Positions 1 through 12,550 are shown, numbered from the stretch's first letter. The stretch: DNA of 64,000 nucleotides from Allodiplogaster sudhausi (GCA_945643635.1 CALZFC010000103.1:1-64000), one strand, 5' to 3'. Program-made: numbers and translations. Notes: generated from the sequence alone by a model not told the origin.

Positions 1-3000
1 GCGGAAGGACCACTGCACAATACACTCGCCGTATTTATCAATGTAGAAGGTTTTATTTCATGAATAATTTATTTTAGAAATTTTAATTAACACACGAGAT
101 CAATTCTCATTTCTTGTGTAATTGTTGGCTCCGCCGCAGCAGAGCCTTTCCAAAATTTAGATTTAGGCCACACCTCTCGGTGAGCCAGACCGAATGTGTA
201 CCTCAAATTTGGAACCCGTAGGTTGACGACGAGGAAGTCATTCAGGCGGAAGGACCACTGCACAATACTCCGCCGTATTTATCAATGTAGAAGGATTTTT
301 CATGAATAAATTTATTTTAGAATATTTAATTAACACACGAGATCAATTCTCATTTCTTGTGTAATTGTTGGCTCCGCCGCAGCAGAGCCTTTCCAAATTT
401 AGATTTAGGCCACACCTCTCGGTGAGCCAGACCGAATGTGTACCTCAATTTGGAACCCGTAGGTTGACGACGTAGGAAAGTCATTCAGGCGGAAGGACCA
501 CTGCACAATACACTCGCCGTATTTATCAATGTAGAAGGATTTCTTTCATGAATAAATTATTTTAGAAAATTTAATTATCACACGAGATCAATTCTCACTT
601 CTTGTGTAATTGTTGGCTCCGCCGCAGCAGAGCCTTTCCAAAATTTAGATTAGGCCACCCCTCTCGGTGAGCCAGACCGAATGTGTACCTCAAATTTGAA
701 CCCGTAGGTTGGCGACGTAGGAAAGTCATTCAGGCGGAAGGACCACTGCACAATACACTCGCCGTATTTATCAATGTAGAAGGATTTCTTTCATGAATAA
801 ATTTATTTTAGAAATATTTAATTAACACACGAGATCAATTCTCATTTCTTGTGTAATTGTTGGCTCCGCCGCAGCAGAGCCTTTCCAAAATTTAGATTTA
901 GGCCACACCTCTCGGTGAGCCAGACCAACGAATGTGTACCTCAAATTTGGAACCCGTAGGTTGACGACGTAGGAAAGTCATTCAGGCGGAAGGACCACTG
1001 CACAATACACTCGCCGTATTTATCAATGTAGAAGGATTTCTTTCATGAATAAATTTATTTTAGAAATATTTAATTAACAGATGAGATCAATCCTCATTAC
1101 TTGTGTAATTGTTGGCTCCGCCGCAGCAGAGCCTTTCCAAAATTTAGATTTAGGCCACACCTCTCGGTGAGCCAGACCGAATGTGTACCTCAAATTTGGA
1201 ACCCGTAGGTTGGCGACGTAGGAAAGTCATTCAGGCGGAAGGACACTGCACAATACACTCGCCGTATTTATCAATGTAGAGGATTTCTTTCATGAATAAA
1301 TTTATTTTAGAAATATTTAATTAACACACGAGATCAATTCTCACTTCTTGTGTAATTGTTGGCTCCGCCGCAGCAGAGCCTTTCCAAAATTTAGATTTAG
1401 GCCACCTATCTCGGTGAGCCAGACCGAATGTGTACCTCAAATTTGGAACCCGTAGGTTGGCGACGTAGGAAAGTCATTCAGGCGGAAGGACCACTGCACA
1501 ATACACTCGCCGTATTTATCAATGTAGAAGGATTTATTTCATGAATAAATTTATTTTAGAAATATTTATTATCACACGAGATCAATTCTCACTTCTTGTG
1601 TAATTGTTGGCTCCGCCGCAGCAGAGCCTTTCCAAAATTTAGATTTAGGCCACACCTCTCGGTGAGCCAGACCGAATGTGTACCTCAAATTTGGAACCCG
1701 TAGGTTGGCGACGTAGGAAAGTCATTCAGCGGAAGGACCACTGCACAATACACTCGCCGTATTTATCAATGTAGAAGGATTTCTTTCATGAATAAATTTA
1801 TTTTAGAAATATTTAATTAACCACGAGATCAATCTCTCATTTCTTGTGTATTGTTGGCTCCGCCGCAGCAGAGCCTTTCCAAAATTTAGATTTAGGCCAC
1901 ACCTCTCGGTGAGCCCGACCGAATGTGTACCTCAAATTTGGAACCCGTAGGTTGGCGACGTAGGAAAGTCATTCGGCGGAAATCCACTGCACAATACACT
2001 CGCCGTATTTATCAATGTAGAAGGATTTATTTCATGAATAAATTTATTTTAGAAATATTTAATTAACACACGAGATCAATTCTCACTTCTTGTGTAATTG
2101 TTGGCTCCGCCGCAGCAGAGCCTTTCCAAAATTTAGATATAGGCCACCTATCTCGGTGAGCCAGACCGAATGTGTACCTCAAATTTGAACCCGTAGGTTG
2201 GCGACGTAGGAAAGTCATTCAGGCGGAAGGACCACTGCACAATACACTCGCCGTATTTATCAATGTAGAAGGATTTATTTCATGAATAAATTTATTTTAG
2301 AAATATTTAATTAACACATGAGATCAATTCTCATTTCTTGTGTAATTGTTGGCTCCGCCGCAGCAGAGCCTTTCCAAAATTTAGATTGTGGAACACCTCT
2401 CGGTGAGCCTGACCGAATGTGTACCTCAAATTTGGAACCCGTAGGTTGGCGACGTAGGAAAGTCATTCAGGCGGAAGCCACTGCACAATACACTCGCTGT
2501 ATTTATCAATGTAGAAGGATTTATTTCATGAATAAATTTATTTTAGAAATATTTAATTAACACACGAGATCAATTCTCACTTCTTGTGTAATTGTTGGCT
2601 CCGCCGCAGCAGAGCCTTTCCAAAATTTAGATTTAGGCCACCTATCTCGGTGAGCCAGACCGAATGTGTACCTCAAATTTGGAACCCGTAGGTTGGCGAC
2701 GTAGGAAAGTCATTCAGGCGGAAGGACCACTGCACAATACACTCGCCGTATTTATCAATGTAGAAGGATTTATTTCATGAATAAATTTATTTTAGAAATA
2801 TTTAATTAACACATGAGATCAATTCTCATTTCTTGTGTAATTGTTGGCTCCGCCGCAGCAGAGCCTTTCCAAAATTTAGATTTGTGACACACCTCTCGGT
2901 GAGCCTGACCGAATGTGTACCTCAAATTTGGAACCCGTAGGTTGGCGACGTAGGAAAGTCATTCAGGCGGAAGGACCACTGCACAACACACTCGCCGTAT

Positions 3001-6000
3001 TTATCAATGTAGAAGGATTTATTTCATGAATAAATTTATTTTAGAAATATTTAATTAACAGACGAGATCAATTCTCATTTCTTGTGTAATTGTTGGCTCC
3101 GCCGCAGCAGAGCCTTTCCAAAATTTAGATTTAGGCCACACCTCTCGGTCAGCCAGACCGAATGTGTACCTCAAATTTGGAACCCGTAGGTTGGCGACGT
3201 AGGAAAGTCATTCAGGCGGAAGGACCACTGCACAATACACTCGCCGTATTTATCAATGTAGAAGGATTTATTTCATGAATAAATTTATTTTAGAAATATT
3301 TAATTAACACATGAGATCAATTCTCATTTCTTGTGTAATTGTTGGCTCCACCGCAGCAGAGCCTTTCCAAATTTTGATTTGTGCCACACCTCTCGGTGAG
3401 CCAGACCGAATGTGTACCTCAAATTTGGAACCCGTAGGTTGGCGACGTAGGAAAGTCATTCAGGCGGAAGGACCACTGCACAACACACTCGCCGTATTTA
3501 TCAATGTAGAAGGATTTATTTCATGAATAAATTTATTTTAGAAATATTTAATTATCACACGAGATCAATTCTCATTTCTTGTGTAATTGTTGGCTCCGCC
3601 GCAGCAGAGCCTTTCCAAAATTTAGATTTAGGCCACACCCCTCGGTGAGCCAGACCGAATGTATACCTCAAATTTGGTAACCCGTAGGTTGGCGACGTAG
3701 GAAAGTCATTCAGGCGGAAGGACCACTGCACCCTATACTCGAAGTATTTATCAATGTAGAAGGATTTATTTCATGAATAAATTTATTTTAGAAATATTTA
3801 ATTATCACACGAGATCAATTCTCATTTCTTGTGTAATTGTTGGCTCCGCTGCAGCAGAGCCTTTCCAAAAATTTAGATTTAGGCCACACCTCTCGGTCAG
3901 TTAGACCGAATGTGTACCTCAAATTTGGAACCCGTAGGTTGACGACGAAGGAAAGTCATTCAGGCGGAAGGACCACTGCACAACACACTCGCCGTATTTA
4001 TCAATGTAGAAGGATTTATTTCATGAATAAATTTATTTTAGAAATATTTAATTAACACATGAGATCAATTCTCATTTCTTGTGTAATTGTTGGCTCCACC
4101 GCAGCAGAGCCTTTCCAAAATTTTGATTTGTGCCACACCTCTCGGTGAGCCAGACCGAATGTGTACCTCAAATTTGGAACCCGTAGGTTGGCGACGTAGG
4201 AAAGTCATTCAGGCGGAAGGACCACTGCACAACACACTCGCCGTATTTATCAATGTAGAAGGATTTATTTCATGAATAAATTTATTTTAGAAATATTTAA
4301 TTAACACATGAGATCAATTCTCATTTCTTGTGTAATTGTTGGCTCCACCGCAGCAGAGCCTTTCCAAATTTTGATTTGTGCCACACCTCTCGGTGAGCCA
4401 GACCGAATGTGTACCTCAAATTTGGAACCCGTAGGTTGACGACGCAGGAAAGTCATTCAGGCGGAAGGACCACTGCACCCTACACTCGCCGTATTTATCA
4501 ATGTAGAAGGATTTATTTCATGAATAAATTTATTTTAGAAATATTTAATTAACACATGAGATCAATTCTCATTTCTTGTGTAATTGTTGGCTCCGCCGCA
4601 GCAGAGCCTTTCCAAAATTTTGATTTGTGAAACACCTCTCGGTGAGTATGACCGAATGTGTACCTCAAATTTGGAACCCGTAGGTTGGCGACGTAGGAAA
4701 GTCATTCAGGCGGAAGGATTACTGCACAATACACTCGCCGTATTTATCAATGTAGAAGGATTTATTTCATGAATAAATTTATTTTAGAAATATTTAATTA
4801 ACACACGAGATCAATTCTCACTTCTTGTGTAATTGTTGGCTCCGCCGCAGCAGAGCCTTTCCAAAATTTAGATTTAGGCCACCTATCTCGGTCAGTTAGA
4901 CCGAATGTGTACCTCAAATTTGGAACCCGTAGGTTGCGACGTAGGAAAGTCATTCAGGCGGAAGGACCACTGCACAATACACTCGCCGTATTTATCAATG
5001 TAGAAGGATTTATTTCATGAATAAATTTATTTTAGAAATATTTAATTATCACACGAGATCAATTCTCATTTCTTGTGTAATTGTTGGCTCCGCTGCAGCA
5101 GAGCCTTTCCAAAAATTAGATTTAGGCCACACCTCTCGGTCAGTTAGACCGAATGTGTACCTCAAATTTGGAACCCGTAGGTTGACGACGAAGGAAAGTC
5201 ATTCAGGCGGAAGGACCACTGCACCCTACACTCGCCGTATTTATCAATGTAGAAGGATTTATTTCATGAATAAATTTATTTTAGAAAGATTTAGTTATCA
5301 CACGAGATCAATTCTCACTTCTTGTGTAATTGTTGGCTCCGCCGCAGCAGAGCCTTTCCAAAATTTAGATTTAGGCCACACCTCTCGGTGAGCCAGACCG
5401 AATGTGTACCTCAAATTTGGAACCCGTAGGTTGGCGACGTAGGAAAGTCATTCAGGCGGAAGGACCACTGCACAATACACTCGCCGTATTTATCAATGTA
5501 GAAGGATTTATTTCATGAATAAATTTATTTTAGAAAGATTTAGTTATCACACGAGATCAATTCTCATTTCTTGTGTAATTGTTGGCTCCGCCGCAGCAGA
5601 GCCTTTCCAAAATTTAGATTTAGGCCACACCCCTCGGTGAGCCAGACCGAATGTGTACCTCAAATTTGGAACCCGCAGGTTGACGATGTGGGAACGTCAT
5701 TCAGGCGGAAGGACCACTGCACCCTACACTCGCTGTATTTATCAATGTAGAAGGATTTATTTCATGAATAAATTTATTTTAGAAATATTTAATTAACACA
5801 TGAGATCAATTCTCATTTCTTGTGTAATTGTTGGCTCCACCGCAGCAGAGCCTTTCCAAAATTTTGATTTGTGCCACACCTCTCGGTGAGCCAGACCGAA
5901 TGTGTACCTCAAATTTGGAACCCGTAGGTTGGCGACGTAGGAAAGTCATTCAGGCGGAAGGACCACTGCACAACACACTCGCCGTATTTATCAATGTAGA

Positions 6001-6931
6001 AGGATTTATTTCATGAATAAATTTATTTTAGAAATATTTAATTAACACACGAGATCAATTCTCATTTCTTGTGTAATTGTTGGCTCCGCCGCAGCAGAGC
6101 CTTTCCAAAATTTAGATTTAGGCCACACCTCTCGGTGAGCCAGACCGAATGTGTACCTCAAATTTGGAACCCGCAGGTTGACGATGTGGGAAAGTCATTC
6201 AGGCGGAAGGATTACTGCACAATACACTCGCCGTATTTATCAATGTAGAAGGATTTATTTCATGAATAAATTTATTTTAGAAATATTTAATTATCACACG
6301 AGATCAATTCTCATTTCTTGTGTAATTGTTGGCTCCGCCGCAGCAGAGCCTTTCCAAAATTTAGATTTAGGCCACACCCCTCGGTGAGCCAGACCGAATG
6401 TGTACCTCAAATTTGGAACCCGCAGGTTGACGATGTGGGAACGTCATTCAGGCGGAAGGACCACTGCACCCTACACTCGCTGTATTTATCAATGTAGAAG
6501 GATTTATTTCATGAATAAATTTATTTTAGAAATATTTAATTATCACACGAGATCAATTCTCATTTCTTGTGTAATTGTTGGCTCCGCCGCAGCAGAGCCT
6601 TTCCAACATTTAGATTTAGGCCACACTTCTCGGTGAGCAAGACCGAATGTGTACCTCAAATTTGGAACCCGCAGGTTGACGATGTGGGAACGTCATTCAG
6701 GCGGAAGGACCACTGCACCCTACACTCGCTGTATTTATCAATGTAGAAGGATTTATTTCATGAATAAATTTATTTTAGAAATATTTAATTATCACACGAG
6801 ATCAATTCTCATTTCTTGTGTAATTGTTGGCTCCGCCGCAGCAGAGCCTTTCCAACATTTAGATTTAGGCCACACCTCTCGGTGAGCCAGACCGAATTGT
6901 ACCTCAAATTTGGAACCCGCAGGTTAACGAT
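1..6931. repeat. Satellite array, left block (about 248-bp monomer, class A)
   Basis: About 28 head-to-tail monomers. Using CACACGAGATC as an anchor, copies start at 91, 334, 579, 826, about 1078, 1325, 1573 and about 1819, giving spacings of 243-252 bp. Each monomer has an AT-rich half (ATTTATTTTAGAAATATTTA) and a GC-rich half with GGCTC...GAGCC and TCGGT...ACCGA inverted repeats. Single-base indels are frequent in the first 2.3 kb and become rarer afterwards. The block ends inside a monomer, at the AT that flanks the transposon. No gene, RNA or coding signal is supported here. Confidence 0.97.
6930..6931. other. Left target-site duplication (AT)
   Basis: Uninterrupted monomers read GGTTAACGATGTGGG (for example near 19444). 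Here the monomer stops after GGTTAACGAT, and it resumes at 16465 with ATGTGGG. The dinucleotide AT is therefore present on both sides. A G next to the right copy leaves a 3-bp reading (GAT) formally possible, but 2 bp keeps the terminal repeats symmetrical. Confidence 0.8.
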
Positions 6932-6951
6932 CACACAGAAAAAAATGTGAC
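6932..6951 (+). repeat. Left terminal inverted repeat (20 bp)
   Basis: It reads CACACAGAAAAAAATGTGAC. The reverse complement of 16445-16464 is CACACAGAAAACGATGTGAC, so the two differ only at positions 12-13. Pairing stops after 20 bp, although both ends continue with related TGTGACA motifs. Confidence 0.9.
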
Positions 6952-7087
6952 GCACAATTAATGTTCCATCCAAAATTGTGACCAAAAATGTGACACGCAA
7001 GCGGCCGCCGAAGAGAATTGTGACAACGGATGTCACATTTTGGTGGCAAGGAGGGACGAGGCGATGCGAGAACAGAAAATGTGACAT
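6945..7087. repeat. Left subterminal repeats, WTGTGACA motif
   Basis: Six copies lie within about 145 bp: ATGTGAC at 6945, TTGTGAC at 6976, ATGTGACA at 6989, TTGTGACA at 7019, the inverted TGTCACAT at 7031 and ATGTGACA at 7080. The first forms part of the terminal repeat. Clustered short motifs of this kind are typical transposase or accessory-protein binding sites in CACTA elements. Binding here is inferred, not shown. Confidence 0.8.
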
Positions 7088-7282
7088 TGTACCACTTTCG
7101 ACCATGTTTAAAAAATATTCGGAATCATCATTTGAACGGAACGTTTAATTTTCGGAAGAAAATCTCGGGTTAACAAACACTTAAAACTTATCCTTTTTTT
7201 ATTTCATGTTTGTAATATTGAATCGCTTTTTGATATGACATTTATAACGTGTAAGCGTAGCGATTCTGCTCTTTTGTTTCAG
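7088..7282. other. Transposon 5' non-coding region
   Basis: This is an AT-rich stretch between the subterminal repeats and the first exon-like segment. It ends in the strong acceptor TTTGTTTCAG at 7273-7282. An ATG at 7104 opens only 14 codons before a stop and cannot be joined in phase to the following exon. Promoter elements cannot be identified with confidence. Confidence 0.5.
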
Positions 7283-8808
7283 TTAGAAAGCGAGAGTCCC
7301 CGGGCCGCGTAGTTAGCCAAGCTGCTCTTTGTGCTCTCGATCAACAACTGGAGACTCAACTTCTAATAGTAAGTAATTGAAAAGTTTAACTCATTCATCC
7401 CGCTATTGATATGAAAAAGCTGATTTGTTAATGGTTATTCTTGCAAGTTTCTATTGCAGTTTTTATTCCCTTATTGTTAGCACTTTTGTCTTCTTTTCTC
7501 ACGAATGAGTGATAAAATTAACATTATTAAATATGCTGAATATGCAACGTTGTTCTTTTATTATCAGGCTAGCCCTTCTTGTCTGCGATTGCTGGAACTA
7601 GACAGCGTGTCGGCGCGCGCAGCAAGATCAAATTCTTTCGACATCCGAGCGTGGTTTGCTTTTAATTCTTTTCTTCATAAGTTGATACATCTGTTAATTG
7701 ATGCTGCCATTCTTCCCAACGAATTTAAATATTTAATGTGTTTTCTCTTTATTGGTACATTAACTATCGTTTATATTTCATGTTGAAATTCGTATACTTA
7801 TTTCAGCAATTTTATATTTTCAGTATTTCTCTTGCCCAATCCACCCAACAACCGCGCACCGCGCAGCTTCAACGCTTAAGCTGCTGCATTTTTGTCCAGG
7901 TACGATAACTTTTCAGACTCGTCTAACAACTTTGACTTTTAAATAAGTTTCGTTCGTTTATTGTTCTTTAAGAGTACAAAAAACTCATTTTCCCACACAT
8001 TGAAAAGTTTGTTCCGAACATTTTTTTTCCTTGTTCATTTGTTATTACCTATTCCACGTTTATTATTTTTCTTAACTTTGAAAGCAGGATAATACAATTC
8101 AAAAGATTTTAAATATAAATAATGCGTTGTTTAGAAAATCGGTACGCACTCTTCCCCTGACTTCCTACCGGAGCTGGAAGACATCGCATCTCCGCGCAGA
8201 CCGCGCTTCTGCCATCTGAAGCTGCCGCAGACTTGCGAAGGTTCGTTATGTTTATATACATTGTCTAGTCTTCAATTCTAGGGTAACGTGGTTAGAAATT
8301 TGTAGTTGTTATTATCAGGGAATAGAAGCCACTGTCGATGATCCTAAATATTAGCAAGGTTTGTTAGCTGTTTCTGCCCATCTGTCCCTCAGGATGATGC
8401 CCAAAATTAGGAATTATTCTGTGAAATCGACAATACCTTTTTATACCCTATCGGTTATGTAGTTAATTCAATTTCTGGGCAAGTTTCTTTTGTTTTCCAG
8501 AAAAAAAACCGTAATCAAACAGCTCTGTATAACTTATTTAAAATAAGCGAAACTGTTCTTTTCTTGTTTCTTTCTTTTCTTTTCTAAGAAGTACCGTAAC
8601 CCAACTCGATGTGTATATTTTAAAAAAAGAAAATAAATTTTGGTACGACGAATAATTAATGCTTCTTTTTTGCTCAACATTTTATACAGGATTACCATTG
8701 TATATTCTGAACTGAAATATTTCCAAATGTAAGTTTTTTCCAGGTCTCCAACAACACGCCGTCAACCACACTGATCGGAAGCCGTTCCGGTGCGACATTT
8801 GCAGCAAG
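7283..8808 (+). CDS. Putative 5' exons with a C2H2 zinc-finger segment (start unresolved)
   Basis: Five exon-like segments join in consistent phase: 7283-7368, 7568-7650, 7824-7899, 8135-8240 and 8744-8808. The donors are GTAAGT, GTGGTT, GTACGA, GTTCGT and GTGGGA, and acceptors include TTTCAG, TATCAG and TTTTCCAG. The product is about 138 residues. The first three exons are Ser/Ala/Gln/Arg-rich with no recognised domain. The last two end in LQQHAVNHTDRKPFRCDICSK without its final K, i.e. the His pair of one finger, a TGEKP-type linker and the C-x2-C of the next finger. No in-frame ATG was found. Joining in phase to 9802 is possible but leaves that last finger without its histidines. These exons could be the true N terminus of gene 1, a separate zinc-finger gene, or a captured fragment. 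Confidence 0.45.
8241..8743. other. Intron-like spacer
   Basis: This 503-bp AT-rich stretch lies between the exon ending GCGAAG and the zinc-finger exon at 8744. It starts with GTTCGT and ends with TTTTCCAG. A small GC-richer piece near 8320-8360 has an AG/GT frame but is not needed for phase. It also holds the first degenerate TTCTGGGCAA...CCGTAA unit, at 8473. Nothing else is recognisable. Confidence 0.6.
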
Positions 8809-9560
8809 GTGGGATATGATTTAACTTATTTTTTTTAAATATTTAACATACCGTACTCTCGTCCTTAAACTTATCGAGTATTGGAATACTGTTGGTGCAA
8901 GTGAAAAGTTACTTGAAACCTTGAGATGCTTTTGTAAGTGCTTTATGTGACTTACAATTACAATTATCGAAGCTGTAGTTGCTATTGATTAGCGAAGTTA
9001 CGCTAAGTTTAGAGAATGTAAGCTTATATCTTTTGACTTTTAAATTATATTCAAAGGTATTTATTTTCTCCCATTTCTGGGAAACTGTTCTTGATTTTCA
9101 GGAGAGTTGCCCAGAACCGTAACCTTACGAAATTTGAGCGAATTAATTCGCGAATCCGTACCAATGATTTATTTTAAATGGAAAGTGATAAATTTCTGGA
9201 CAAGTTTAATTTCTTAAAGGTACCGTATCCCAATCTGTTCTGTATGTGTCTGTGCAAGTAAATTCCTTGAAGTAATTGAGAATAAGCGATTGCGTTCCTA
9301 TTCAAAAGAGTAAGTTTTTTGAGTGGATTTTTCTGGGCACCTTTATGTTTACTATAAACTACCGTAACCCAACCAGTAGTTACAACTGATTGAAAATAAG
9401 CGAATCGCTCCATTGTAAGAGTGTTATTTGAAAGTTTTTACAAAGTATTTTTTTCTGGGCAACTCTTTTGTTTACTATGAACTACTGTAACACAACCCAC
9501 TGGTTACAACGAATTGAGAATTAACGAATTGCACAAATGCAAACGTGTGATTTGTATTTT
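8473..9560. repeat. Degenerate dispersed/tandem repeat in introns (about 120-135 bp units)
   Basis: The core TTCTGG(G/A)CAA recurs at 8473, 9075, 9194, 9331 and 9453. It is followed 20-45 bp later by ACCGTAACCCAAC-like sequence, and in several units then by TTGA(G/A)AATAAGCGAAT. The last three units are nearly tandem (spacings 137 and 122 bp). The remainder of 8809-9774 is AT-rich with no supported exon. Confidence 0.6.
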
Positions 9561-9774
9561 TCTGTTACAAAGTTGGTTTTTAATTACGTTACAATATCCA
9601 ATATTTGTTAAGCATGTTATATGCTTAAGAATATTCATACAGAAAAAAAATTCATTATTAAGAGAAAACAATATAGTTATGGAAGAAAGTTTTAGACGAA
9701 AAAAGGAATACAAGGCTGCAAGAACTATAGAAAGAAAGAGCACATAGAAAGATAACATTGAATGTTAATATCTA

Positions 9775-12550
9775 ATGAAAAAGGAAAACAACAAATTACA
9801 GTTTAGAATCTTAACGATGCGTTGTCCAGCGGACGTCTGCGAGGAGGAGCTTCCTACATTGGCCCACTTAAAACGGCATTGTCAACAGTCACACCTTGGA
9901 GAAAATCAATATCACTGCCGCTTTTGCTCATCTGAGTTCGGACGATTTCAAGCATGGCGGGTTCACTTGAGCCAACAACGTGAGTAGTAATTTAAACAAG
10001 TAATAACAGTACCTCACTATTGAACATCGCAAGTCTTCTCTTCAGATCCTGCTCTGATGAGGGGTCTTTATTCCGACAGCAGCGATAGCGATGGTGCAAT
10101 GGATGTGGATGTTGCTGACAATGGCAACATGGATGCCTCGTCTCTTCAAGAGGATGTTGAGGAGTTGGACGGCGACATATCTGCAACTGAGCTGGAGGAG
10201 GAGGACGATGAGAATGACGACTCGGAAGCGCTCGAAGCTGATGATTCGACCAACTTCTGCGAAACGATTAGAGCCGAGATCCTCACCTCCACAAGCCGAA
10301 TTGGAATAACAGAGTCGGAAACGGATAAAATGGTGGATCTGATTCGCCGTATCGCTAAGAACGTTCGAGCCATGAACGACTCCCATTTCGATCAGTTTAT
10401 GGCGACACTGAACACCGTTGCTACATCATACAGAAGGAAGGCTGCGCTTCGACAAGAACAGGACTACATTGAACCTTTGCCTCGACAAATGGGGACGATG
10501 ACTGTCCCCGTACGCGACTTGGATGGGAAGCAGAGTCGTGTCGATCGACCGTGCAAGTTCTACATTGTCCCACTGAAGGATTCGATAGAAGCGGCCTTTC
10601 GGAACGTGGAATTTCAACAGGTTTATCGCTATTTTGTGTTACATTGAAGTATATAGAATCTGTATGCTTTTCAGGTGTTAGAAATGGAGCCATTCGGAAG
10701 GGGGAATTTCCTGTCTCCACTGGACGGGCAACGGTTTCGTGACGCTACCTCCAGAACGAAGAAACCACTACTTCCGATTGTGGTATACCTCGATGACGTT
10801 TGCCCTGGAAGTGGTCTACGAAAGGCGTCGTCTATCCACTCTCAAACCATGATGTTCTTCACTTTTTCCGGACTGAGACGGCATGCTTCGTGTCTACATA
10901 AATGGAAGTAAGTGTCAAAATGCTAAAATAAAAAAAGCAGTTCTTCAAGTAAATGCTTTAGGTTTCTCTACGCGACATCGTACGGGTCTGATCACAAGGC
11001 TTATGGCTACAAGCCTCTTCTAGAAAGCTTCAAGGTGCCGTAATATATTTGAAGTAAAATTTTTAAAAAAGCGTAAAAGTTGTAAATAAAGATCAACAAT
11101 TAGTTTAACTTCTTAGGTAGAGTTGAACGTACTCTACGAAAACGGAATCATGGTGTCGTGGAGAGGGCGAAGCGTTGTCGTCTACCCTTGGCTGCACTCG
11201 GTTCTTGGTGATAACCTGGCACTAAACCAAGTCCGCCAGATGCAGACGTGCTTTTCCGGAGGTTTCCCTTGCCGTCACTGCTTGACCAACTACCGCGACT
11301 TTGGAGCCGTTCACCTAGAGAAGGACTGCCAATTACGGACTTTGGCGTGGTCGGTTCCTTTGTCGTTGATCGGAGATAGGATGAATTTAAGCGATAACTT
11401 AAGGTATCAAGCGAACGGCCCTCCTGCTTTTGGCGTGATGGGGGATTCGCCACTCAACGGCATTACGGGATACCACGTGTCGGAGGATGCCTACTGTGAT
11501 ATCGCCCACGACTTGTACGAGGGCGAGAGCTGCCGTCTTCTAGGAGTGGTCATTCGGGCCATCATTCGGAATGGACTTCCGCTCAAGGATATCAACGATA
11601 AGTTATGTGCCTTTGCTACTGGGCGAGTCGACAGCAGCTGCACAATCAACCCAATCCCGGCCGATGTTTCGCAAGGTGACCCTGTGTCCGGGCAAAAGGC
11701 AGCCGACACAGCATTTCTCATTCGGCTCGTCCCATTTCTCTTCCCGTTGGACGTAATGGTTGCGGAACCTGAGATCCGGCTTCTGTTCCAGCGCTTTTCC
11801 GAGTTGAGTCGCCTTCTCTGCTCATTCGAGTTGACATCTGGCGACATTGATTTGGTACGTTCTACGGCCGAGGAATACGTGTCTCTTGCTTGGCGAGTTG
11901 TCCCTCTGGACATTCCGCCCTCTCGCGCAGCTGCAGCCCATTCGTCCAGGCCCATCTACAAGACGCACGCGTTGCTGCACTATGCAGCTGCGATTCGTTC
12001 TCTAGGGCCAGTTGGACAACTGAGTACTCTGCAATTCGAGCAACTGAATGCGTACGTCAAGCGACGGTCCTACATTACAAGGAACTTCACGTGTCTGCCG
12101 TGCACGTTCGCAACTCACATCCAGCGCACTCTTTGGGCACTACGTCTTCAGAAGGAGGTGGAATTCGTTCCCGGAAAAGGAATCGAGCAACATCAAGTGT
12201 CAGCGCTCGCACGGGCAGTTCTGAAGGAACGACGGGTGAAGTGCACTCTCCTACTCCAGCATCACGGGACACTCTACAAGTCGGGAGACATCGTTTTGCT
12301 GAACAAGAGTAGCAGCTTTGTTCCTGCCCAGATCGATTGCTTCGCATTCACGGAACAAACATGGAAGATCGTTGCAAAGATCGGACATCCCGCTCGATTT
12401 GATGACAGCAGACAATGTTGCTTCTTCACCGCATCTGGAGCGATCACAACTGTCTTTTTCAAGGAACTTTTTGATCCACTGCCTCTTGACGGCTACCCCG
12501 AGGGAAATGAGACCGCTTTCATGCCAAGACACGCCCTCTGCCACTGCTAG
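9775..12550 (+). CDS. Zinc-finger transposase-like protein (gene 1 core)
   Basis: Exons 9775-9979, 10046-10620, 10675-10907, 10962-11034 and 11117-12550 join without a phase conflict into 840 codons ending in TAG. Donors are GTGAGT, GTTTAT, GTAAGT and GTGCCG; acceptors are CTTCAG, TTTCAG, TTTAG and CTTAG. Domains, numbered from the first ATG: C2H2 finger 1 (C17, C22, H35, H40), finger 2 (C48, C51, H64, H69), an acidic Ser/Asp/Glu linker (about 78-137), then the transposase-like region with YLDD (D300/D301), GDN (D394), C414-x2-C417 and D490-x2-H493. This order resembles the CACTA Tnp2 family, whose catalytic triad is acidic; the third acid is not assigned. The start may instead be the ATG at 9817, or lie upstream by splicing to 9802. 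It is probably nuclear and probably acts on the element's ends. Confidence 0.85.
9823..10047 (+). other. Pair of C2H2 zinc fingers, second one completed across a splice
   Basis: Finger 1 is C-x4-C-x12-H-x4-H. Finger 2 is C-x2-C-x12-H-x4-H. The last histidine of finger 2 is split by the intron: C at 9979 joins AT at 10046-10047 to make CAT. Unspliced, the frame loses this residue, which independently supports the intron. Fingers at the N terminus would be expected to bind DNA, perhaps the subterminal motifs (inference). Confidence 0.85.
10792..11527 (+). other. Transposase-like catalytic region of gene 1
   Basis: The first acidic pair (YLDD) starts at 10792 and the GDN aspartate is at 11210. 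The GFPCRHC knuckle follows, and CDIAHDLYEGE includes the histidine codon at 11507. From memory, plant CACTA transposases have a DFPA...CPxC...LDVMH order, and a widespread animal family has GDN...GGF...CRxC...DIMHDxLEG. The spacing and residues here fit that second family closely. Which Glu completes a DDE triad needs a structural alignment. Confidence 0.65.

Noticed and set aside
6809..7105. Reverse-strand 98-codon frame across the left transposon border
   Set aside because: It spans satellite and terminal repeat sequence, so the frame was created by the insertion.
7505..7786. 93-codon frame starting MSDKINIIKYAEY
   Set aside because: Only the GC-rich centre (7568-7650) looks coding and it is bounded by TATCAG and GTGGTT; the rest is AT-rich intron.
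9504..9758. Overlapping forward and reverse frames of about 80 codons
   Set aside because: AT-rich low-complexity intron sequence with repeat units, and no domain or splice support.
10042..10386. Reverse-strand and alternative-frame ORFs over gene 1 (also at 10146-10373, 11491-11955, 11890-12312 and 12251-12577)
   Set aside because: All lie over GC-rich exons of gene 1, whose own frame has zinc fingers and transposase motifs. They are shadows.
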